Source of the DNA: Micrococcales bacterium 31B
GTDB taxonomy: Bacteria > Actinomycetota > Actinomycetes > Actinomycetales > Dermabacteraceae
Length of the DNA stretch: 64,000 nt
Direction: 5' to 3'
NCBI GenBank assembly: GCA_022803075.1
Contig: JAFFTF010000002.1
Coordinates: 522,507-586,506, forward strand
Every line of letters begins with the position of its first letter. The stretch's first letter is position 1. Positions 58,585-64,000 of the stretch are shown here, one piece after another. Made by a program: the position numbers and the translations under genes. Under the pieces are notes generated by a model. The model made no database searches. It was not told the origin of the DNA and saw only the letters and a program-made list of their open reading frames with translations.

Positions 58585-60830
58585 CAGTTGCCCTCCTTCT
58601 CGGTGGTCAGGGTGACGGTGGCCGCGTCGGGCCCGGACGCCTCGGTGGCAGCAGACGCCTCGGCCTCCTTGGCGCGCAATCGAGCCTTGCGCTCGGCGAG
58701 GCTGAGGCCCGCGAGTTCTGGGTCTTCCGCCACGATCTCGCGGCGGCGTTCCTCGGCCTTGGCCAGGATTTCGCGCTGCTCGGCCTTGGTGCGTACGCGG
58801 CCGCGGCCCGCGTACTGGCTGACTGAGCCGCCGAGGCGAACGGGGTCGAGGCCGCTCATGGGGTGGCCGCCGCCAAAGAAGCGCGTGCGCGCCAGCAGTT
58901 GCAGCATGGGGTGGGTGAACAGCATGACCACTGCCAGGTCGATGACTGTGGTCAGGCCCAGGGTGAAGGCGAAGCCCTTCACGCTACCCACCGAGAGGAA
59001 GTACAGCACGATGGCGGCGAGGAAGTTCACCGCGTCCGAGGCGAGGATGGTGCGGCGGGCACGCGCCCAGCCGCGTTCCACCGCGAGCATCAAGGAGGCG
59101 CCATCGCGCACCTCGTCGCGTACGCGTTCGAAGTAGACGATGAAGGAGTCGGCCGTGAAGCCGATGGCCACGATCACGCCCGCGACGCCCGCTAGGGAAA
59201 GTCGATAGCCCTGCAGGTTACTGAGGAGGGTGATGGAGCCGTAGGTGATGATCGCCGCGATAATCAGAGATGCAACGGTCACGATGGCGAGCAGACGGTA
59301 CTGGAAGAACGAGTAGACCACCACGAGGCCCATGCCGATCAGGCCGGCGATGAGGCCATTACGCAGTTGATCGCTGCCGAGAGTCGCGGAGATGTTCTGG
59401 TCTGACTGCAGGTCGAGCTTCAACGGCAGGGCACCGAACTGCAACTGGTTGGCGAGTGCTTCGGCGGTCGCCTGGTTGAAGTTGCCTTCGATATAGGCCT
59501 CGCCGTTGGGGATGGTGCTCTGCATGGTCGGGGCCGAAATGGTTTGGCCGTCGAGTACCACCGCGAACTGATTCTGGGGCGACTGCGAGTTCGTAAGAAT
59601 CTCGGAGGCCGAACGGAATGCCTCGGTGCCGGCTGCGTCGAGTTTGAAGTTCACTATCCAGTTGTTGGTGACTGCGCCCTGCGGCGTGGTCTGCAGGCCG
59701 GCCTCGGCCGAGACAAGCTGCGAGCCCTCGACAACGGCCGGGCCGAGAATGTACTTGAGCTGACCGCTCGCGTCGCAGGATGCCAGGGGCTTCGCCGGGT
59801 CGTCGGTGACGGCCTCCGTGAGGCGGGTCGGGTCGGCGCAGTTCAGCGCTCGGAACTGGGTTTGAATGTCCTGGCCCAGGGTCCAGTTGATGTCGAAGGC
59901 GTCAATGCCCGTAGCCACGGGAGCGAGCGCCGCGAGCGCCGCGTCGGCCTCGGTGGCCGGGGTCGACGCGGGGGCCGGGGTGGGTGCCGTGATTCGCGTG
60001 ATCGTGGGGAACGGGGTGGCGGCGGGGGTCGCCGCCGAAGTCGTGGCGGCGGGGGTCGCCGCCGAAGTCGTCGCGGCGGGGGTCGCCGCCGAAGTCGTCG
60101 CGGCGGGGGTCGCCGCCGGAGTGGCGGCGGGGGTCGTCGCGGCGGGAGTCGCGGCAGGGGTCGTCGCGGCAGGGGTCGCGGGGTCCGTGACATCCACGGG
60201 GGCTGCGGGGGCCGCGGGTTGCGTGAGCGCGACCCGCGGGGCATTCGCCGGAGCGGCAGGCGCGGTCGCGGCGGGGTCAACCGCGGCAGGCGCGGTCGCC
60301 GCGGGGTCAACCGCGGCAGGGTCCGGCACTGTGGTTGTCTGGTTAGTGGTGGCGAGATTCGCGGTGTTGGCGGTCGCCGCGGCGGACTGCACAAACAGCA
60401 CGGGGCGGAACCGCATCAGCGCAGTGCGCTCAACCAACTCGCGGGTCGTGGGGTCGGCCTCGCCGGGGATCTCGACGATGATGTTATTGCCGCCCTGGGC
60501 CGTGATCTCAATTTCGCCCACACCCGTGGCGTTGAGGCGATTGTTCATGATCGCGATGGCCTCGGCGAGGTCACTGCTCGTCACGTCGCGGCCGTCGGTG
60601 CTGCTCGCGCGCAGAATGATCTGGGTGCCGCCCTCCAGGTCGAGGGCCAACTTGGGCGACAATTCACCGGCCGGGTTCGACCACTTCCAGGATCCGGCGA
60701 TGCCGCCAAACATTAGCAATACGAGAATTGCCAATCCGATGAGGGGTCGCGCTACGCGCCCCTTGCCATTACCAGCCAAGACTTTGTCTCTTTCGTTAAC
60801 GCGACGGGATCGACCGTCTGCCACGATCAC
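58584..60830 (-). CDS. secD: Protein translocase subunit SecD with repeat insertion
   Basis: A SecD of about 748 residues. The signature KLALDLEGGTQIILRA is near the N-terminus, LRNGLIAGLIGMGLVVVYSF and GVAGVIVAIGFTADSFIVYF mark the membrane core, and a typical RVRDEVRDGASLM follows. Residues 150-300 form an inserted low-complexity region rich in Ala, Pro and Thr (repeats ATTSAATPA), lying in the first outer domain where it should be surface-exposed; usual SecD is 550-620 residues. The start is uncertain: GTG at 60830 or 60824, or TTG at 60779 (AGNGKGRVARPLIG), which would still retain the first helix. It is the first gene of the secD-secF-apt-rel transcript. Confidence 0.93.
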   Translation of the reverse strand: MIVADGRSRRVNERDKVLAGNGKGRVARPLIGLAILVLLMFGGIAGSWKWSNPAGELSPKLALDLEGGTQIILRASSTDGRDVTSSDLAEAIAIMNNRLNATGVGEIEITAQGGNNIIVEIPGEADPTTRELVERTALMRFRPVLFVQSAAATANTANLATTNQTTTVPDPAAVDPAATAPAAVDPAATAPAAPANAPRVALTQPAAPAAPVDVTDPATPAATTPAATPAATTPAATPAATPAATTSAATPAATTSAATPAATTSAATPAATPFPTITRITAPTPAPASTPATEADAALAALAPVATGIDAFDINWTLGQDIQTQFRALNCADPTRLTEAVTDDPAKPLASCDASGQLKYILGPAVVEGSQLVSAEAGLQTTPQGAVTNNWIVNFKLDAAGTEAFRSASEILTNSQSPQNQFAVVLDGQTISAPTMQSTIPNGEAYIEGNFNQATAEALANQLQFGALPLKLDLQSDQNISATLGSDQLRNGLIAGLIGMGLVVVYSFFQYRLLAIVTVASLIIAAIITYGSITLLSNLQGYRLSLAGVAGVIVAIGFTADSFIVYFERVRDEVRDGASLMLAVERGWARARRTILASDAVNFLAAIVLYFLSVGSVKGFAFTLGLTTVIDLAVVMLFTHPMLQLLARTRFFGGGHPMSGLDPVRLGGSVSQYAGRGRVRTKAEQREILAKAEERRREIVAEDPELAGLSLAERKARLRAKEAEASAATEASGPDAATVTLTTEKEGN
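60031..60111. repeat. 27-bp tandem repeat inside secD
   Basis: Three 27-base copies (60031-60057, 60058-60084, 60085-60111), two identical and one with a single change, encode the nine-residue unit ATTSAATPA on the minus strand. The repeat is in frame, so changes in copy number would alter only the length of the outer linker of SecD. Confidence 0.85.
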
Positions 60831-60992
60831 CCACGGGACCCGCCCAAAATGCAGAGCGGTATGAGCTCTGGGTAGCCGAGATGCCTTCTGTTAGCGTATC
60901 GGTTTTCTCTGAAGATTGCGCATTGGCCTCACGCTCTGCGCTGACGCGACCTGGGCACACGGTCCCCCGGAGGCTCAGCGACCGACAAGCAA

Positions 60993-61016
60993 GGAGCCCG
61001 GCCGAGGCCGGGCTCC
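60993..61016 (-). terminator. Terminator between yajC and secD
   Basis: A perfect 11-bp stem, GGAGCCCGGCC and its complement, with a two-base turn, lies 24 bases after the yajC stop codon on the minus strand. It implies that secD-secF-apt-rel is transcribed from its own promoter. Confidence 0.65.
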
Positions 61017-61039
61017 GCTTGCACCAACGCGCCGAGCGA

Positions 61040-61462
61040 TTACTCGCCGGGCCGCGTGATCGGGCCAGGCTGCGCGTCCGCCTGCTTGCCGAGGTTAATG
61101 GGGCTTTCGGGCTGTACGGGCTGCGCTGTCTGCACGGTCGTTGCCGTGTTGTGTACCGCGTCATCGTCGGAGGCCTCGTCGGCTACGTCGCCAGCATGGG
61201 CGTCGGCGGCTGGGCGCTCACCCGCGATGGCCTTAAACATCCAGGTGCTCTGGGCGCCTGAATCGGTCTCCAGCACGACCTCTTCGCCGTTCTTCTCGAC
61301 GATGGTGCCAACGAAGCCGGAGTGCGTGTACACGCGCGTTCCCTCCGCCAGGGCGTTGCGCTGAGCCTCGGCGGCCGCCATGCGCTTCTTGTTGTTGCGC
61401 GTCGTGAAGATCATGAAGACCAGCAAGACGGCAATCAGTATGAACATTATGGTCGAATCCAT
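61040..61462 (-). CDS. yajC: Preprotein translocase subunit YajC
   Basis: A 140-residue accessory subunit of the Sec translocon. One membrane segment (IMFILIAVLLVFMIFTT) is followed by basic residues (RNNKKRM) and the compact YajC domain (ALAEGTRVYTHSGFVGTIVE, then EVVLETDSG). The last 55 residues are acidic and disordered, not present in the enterobacterial form. It lies upstream of secD but is separated from it by a terminator-like hairpin. The 218 bases to ruvB (61463-61680) hold no gene. Confidence 0.93.
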   Translation of the reverse strand: MDSTIMFILIAVLLVFMIFTTRNNKKRMAAAEAQRNALAEGTRVYTHSGFVGTIVEKNGEEVVLETDSGAQSTWMFKAIAGERPAADAHAGDVADEASDDDAVHNTATTVQTAQPVQPESPINLGKQADAQPGPITRPGE

Positions 61463-61680
61463 GGGGGCTTCCTAAGTCAAGTCGGTGGGGAGCGAGTGCA
61501 AAGCGGTGATCGCGGCACTGCCCGCAACAACGCGTGGCGGTGACGAATAGTTGCGCCGCACTGGGTGGCTCGCAGCCGGCGCCCAGCGGGCAGGCCCGCA
61601 GCGCGCGCGTGCGGGCATAACGGTGCCATTCTACCCCGCTGCCCGCGCAGCAGATTCCAGGCCCGCCGCAACCGCCGCGT

Positions 61681-62799
61681 TTAGTCGCGCGGTGCGTTCG
61701 TCTCTTCGGTAACGTCGGTCTCGTTTGTCTCGTCGAGAACGTCTAATGCCAACTGCGCCGAATCCATCATGACGGAGCGTGGGGCCGTGAGCCCGAGGTG
61801 GCGCCAGCCCGCCGGGGTCGCGATGCGCCCCCGGGGCGTGCGCCCCATGAGCCCCTCGCGCACGAGGAACGGTTCGGCGACTTCGGAGACCGTCTCGGGC
61901 TCTTCGCCGACGGCGATGGCCAGCGTGGAGAGCCCTACGGGGCCACCCCCGAACAGGGTGCACAGCGCGCTGAGCACGCCCCGGTCGAGGCGATCGAGGC
62001 CCCGCTCGTCGACCTCGTACACGGTGAGTGCCTCGCGCGCGGCCGTGAGATCAATCAGCCCGTCACCGCGCACCTGCGCCCAGTCTCGCACTCGCCGCAC
62101 GAGGCGGTTCGCGATGCGGGGCGTGCCCCGAGAACGTAGCGAAATTTCGCGAGCGGCGTCCGCCGACAGCGCAATCTCCAGCTTATTTGCCGAACGCTGC
62201 AGCACCCGCTCCAGCTCGGCGGGAGAGTAAAAATCCAGGTGCGCGGTAAACCCGAAACGGTCGCGCAGCGGGGCGGGCAGCAAGCCCGCGCGGGTGGTCG
62301 CGCCCACCGTCGTGAAGGGCGGCAATTCGAGGGGAATCGCGGCGGCACCTGCACCCTTACCCACCACCACGTCAACCCTGAAGTCCTCCATTGCCATGTA
62401 GAGCATCTCTTCGGCGGGCCGCGCGAGACGATGAATCTCATCGATAAACAGCACGTCTCCGGGCTCCAGCGACGTCAGCACCGAGGCCAGATCACCGGCG
62501 TGCTGGATCGCGGGGCCGCTCGTGATGCGCAGCGACGCGCCCAGCTCTGCCGCAATAATCATCGACAGCGTGGTCTTGCCGAGACCCGGGGGGCCCGATA
62601 GCAGCACGTGCTCCGGAGGGCGCCCCCGCACCTTAGCCGCCTCGAGCACGAGCGACAATTGCTCGCGCACCTTGTGCTGGCCCACGAAATCGTCCAGCGT
62701 GCGGGGCCGCAGCGCCGCCTCGGCAGCCCGCTCGATGGCGTTCGATGAGGGGCTCATCGCGCGCTCCGCGCCCCTCGCCTCGGCGTCGTCACCGCTCAT
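61681..62799 (-). CDS. ruvB: Holliday junction DNA helicase RuvB
   Basis: A 372-residue AAA+ motor that drives branch migration with RuvA. Walker A is [15 protein letters not shown], Walker [11 protein letters not shown], sensor 1 [10 protein letters not shown] and sensor 2/arginine-finger region LRDRFGF. The C-terminal winged helix ends with a short extra Thr/Asn/Glu-rich tail ([12 protein letters not shown]). The start overlaps the ruvA stop by four bases. The length is slightly above the family norm owing to both tails. Confidence 0.97.
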   Translation of the reverse strand: MSGDDAEARGAERAMSPSSNAIERAAEAALRPRTLDDFVGQHKVREQLSLVLEAAKVRGRPPEHVLLSGPPGLGKTTLSMIIAAELGASLRITSGPAIQHAGDLASVLTSLEPGDVLFIDEIHRLARPAEEMLYMAMEDFRVDVVVGKGAGAAAIPLELPPFTTVGATTRAGLLPAPLRDRFGFTAHLDFYSPAELERVLQRSANKLEIALSADAAREISLRSRGTPRIANRLVRRVRDWAQVRGDGLIDLTAAREALTVYEVDERGLDRLDRGVLSALCTLFGGGPVGLSTLAIAVGEEPETVSEVAEPFLVREGLMGRTPRGRIATPAGWRHLGLTAPRSVMMDSAQLALDVLDETNETDVTEETNAPRD

Positions 62800-63398
62800 C
62801 GCGTACCGCCCAGATGACGCAGCGCCGCGCGCAGCAGGGCCGAGGTGTTCATTCCACCCTCGGCCGACTTCGCCACCGCGTCACGCGACGCCTTCTCGTT
62901 CCAGCCAAGCCCCATCAGGGCCTCAACCACCGAGTCAACGGCCGTATCGCTCACCGCGGCGGATTCTCCTGGGTACTCCTCGGGCGTCGCCGCCACCGGC
63001 GGCGCGACTTTACCCTTCAATTCGAGCAGCAGCCGCTGGGCACCCTTTGCCCCGATGCCGGGCACGCGCGTGATGGTCGCGGCGTCGCCCCCATGCACGG
63101 CCGCTCGAAACTGGTCGGGAGTGAGCACGCTCAGCACCGCCAGCGCGACCTTGGGGCCGATACCGCTCACGGTTTGCAGCAGTTCATACACTTCGCGCTC
63201 GTCCGGGCCAACAAAGCCGAACAGCGTCAAGGAGTCTTCGCGCACCACGAGGCTCGTGTGCAGCGCCGCGGGCTCCCCCACCCGCAGGGTCGCCAACGTT
63301 CCAGCGGTGGCCTTCACGAGATAGCCGACGCCGCCCACGAGCAGCACCGTGTGGTCGAGGCTCACCGATACGGGCGTGCCCTCTAGATACGCGATCAC
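62796..63398 (-). CDS. ruvA: Holliday junction DNA-binding protein RuvA
   Basis: A 200-residue protein. The OB-fold domain starts [20 protein letters not shown], then two helix-hairpin-helix motifs ([17 protein letters not shown] and [20 protein letters not shown]), a flexible linker and the C-terminal RuvB-binding domain ([18 protein letters not shown]). The GTG at 63398 is chosen over the open frame to 63428 because AGGGAGG lies six bases before it and the length then equals that of typical RuvA. Confidence 0.96.
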   Translation of the reverse strand: MIAYLEGTPVSVSLDHTVLLVGGVGYLVKATAGTLATLRVGEPAALHTSLVVREDSLTLFGFVGPDEREVYELLQTVSGIGPKVALAVLSVLTPDQFRAAVHGGDAATITRVPGIGAKGAQRLLLELKGKVAPPVAATPEEYPGESAAVSDTAVDSVVEALMGLGWNEKASRDAVAKSAEGGMNTSALLRAALRHLGGTR

Positions 63399-63471
63399 GC
63401 GCGACCTCCCTTGACGAGTAACTGCCACCCATTAGAACACATGTTCGAAGCACGTCGCGGAGCACGCGCGG

Positions 63472-64000
63472 TCACCGATACCGCTTCGGCTTCGCCCCCG
63501 ACGCGCGAGCCGCCCGCTCGGCCTCCTTCCAGGCCCGCTGCGCGGCGGTCGTCGCCATCACGTCGCCGCCCGAAAAGTCATTGCCCAGCCCGAGCGTCCC
63601 GCGCCACACATGGCAAATGGCAATGGCCAGCGAATCCGCCGCATCGGCCGGCTTCGGTGCCTCCGTGAGACCAAGAATGCGCTTGACCATGGTCTGCACC
63701 TGCGCCTTCTCGGCGTTGCCATACCCCGTCACCGCGGCCTTGACCTCGCTCGGCGTATGGGTCGCCACGGGAATGTCGTGCAGCGCCGCCGCCAAAATAG
63801 CAACGCCCGCCGCCTGCGACGTGCCGATCAAGCTCGACAGATTATCTTGCGCAAACACGCGCTCAATGGCAATCACATCGGGGTGCGTTTTCTCGATCAG
63901 CGCGACAATGCCCTGATAGATGCCCTTGAGTCGGTCACCGATCGGGTCGGTGCTGAGGGTGCGCACCACGGTCACGTCCACGAGGCCCACGCGGCGCGCA
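63472..64000 (-). CDS. ruvC: Crossover junction endonuclease RuvC (5' end cut off)
   Basis: The N-terminus lies beyond the window edge; the frame stays open to 64000. The visible 175 residues contain the second and third catalytic acidic positions: [13 protein letters not shown] (Glu) and [15 protein letters not shown] (two Asp). The first Asp (in the usual GIDPGL motif) is missing only because the window ends. The basic tail [12 protein letters not shown] is normal. RuvC cuts Holliday junctions and forms the ruvC-ruvA-ruvB set; 73 bases separate it from the ruvA start. Confidence 0.93.
   Translation of the reverse strand, partial: ARRVGLVDVTVVRTLSTDPIGDRLKGIYQGIVALIEKTHPDVIAIERVFAQDNLSSLIGTSQAAGVAILAAALHDIPVATHTPSEVKAAVTGYGNAEKAQVQTMVKRILGLTEAPKPADAADSLAIAICHVWRGTLGLGNDFSGGDVMATTAAQRAWKEAERAARASGAKPKRYR

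Noticed and set aside
59544-60716. Glycine/arginine-rich plus-strand frame opposite secD, resembling a collagen-like protein
   Set aside because: The apparent repeats are only the complement of the Ala/Pro/Thr-coding repeats in secD.

Overview
The window is a high-GC bacterial chromosome segment, almost certainly from an actinobacterium (order Micrococcales/Actinomycetales level; I cannot name a genus). The reasons are the codon bias, frequent GTG starts, and the block ruvC-ruvA-ruvB-yajC-secD-secF-apt-rel plus DUF349 / cyclophilin-like / metallo-hydrolase / hisS, a gene order typical of that phylum. No rRNA, tRNA, CRISPR array, transposase or integrase was recognised.

Layout. (1) 0-15 kb: sugar-acid catabolism. 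It holds a LacI regulator and an FGGY sugar kinase (convergent), a PadR regulator with a membrane partner, and a leftward uronate operon: uxaC, a fructuronate reductase-type gene, a GPH-family symporter and an enolase-superfamily mannonate dehydratase. Behind it lie a second LacI regulator and an operon of a Gfo/Idh/MocA oxidoreductase with two TIM-barrel epimerases. Repeated TTGCCA half-sites in front of uxaC, the epimerase operon and the regulator itself suggest one regulon. (2) 15-19 kb: an ABC exporter, an EcsC-like protein and the 23S rRNA methyltransferase rlmC. (3) 19.1-22.3 kb: an AT-richer island in which four 16-bp tandem repeats precede a small secreted protein, two membrane proteins and an ABC ATPase, all tightly coupled. 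This is a candidate secreted-peptide/transport system of unknown type. (4) 22.4-29.5 kb: a polyol operon (SDR, RpiB-like isomerase, fused DhaK-DhaL kinase, MFS carrier, zinc alcohol dehydrogenase) with a divergent SorC-type regulator and three shared operator-like sites. The set fits tetritol (erythritol/threitol) use. (5) 29.5-35.4 kb: a secreted-protein gene broken by an in-frame TAG, thioredoxin, hisS, a metallo-hydrolase, a cyclophilin-like protein with a degenerate core, and DUF349. (6) 35.4-53.9 kb: accessory DNA lying between DUF349 and rel. It contains a LacI-controlled sugar module (oxidoreductase, sugar porter, universal stress protein) with two copies of a perfect 16-bp palindrome. 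Next is a ten-gene Ter stress island (TelA, three TerD proteins, a DUF475/TerC-like membrane protein, a proline/alanine-repeat protein, a HAD protein and two paralogous PRTase-like proteins). It ends with a PL11-type rhamnogalacturonan lyase, an SRPBCC protein, an aldo/keto reductase and an unknown. (7) 53.9-64 kb: rel, apt, secF, secD, yajC, ruvB, ruvA and ruvC (cut by the window edge).

How it fits together. The secreted pectin-backbone lyase, the uronate operon and the oxidoreductase/epimerase modules describe a plant-polysaccharide-using lifestyle controlled by several local repressors. The most interesting blocks are the Ter island with its two-PRTase/HAD module and the secreted-protein/ABC cluster at 19-22 kb.
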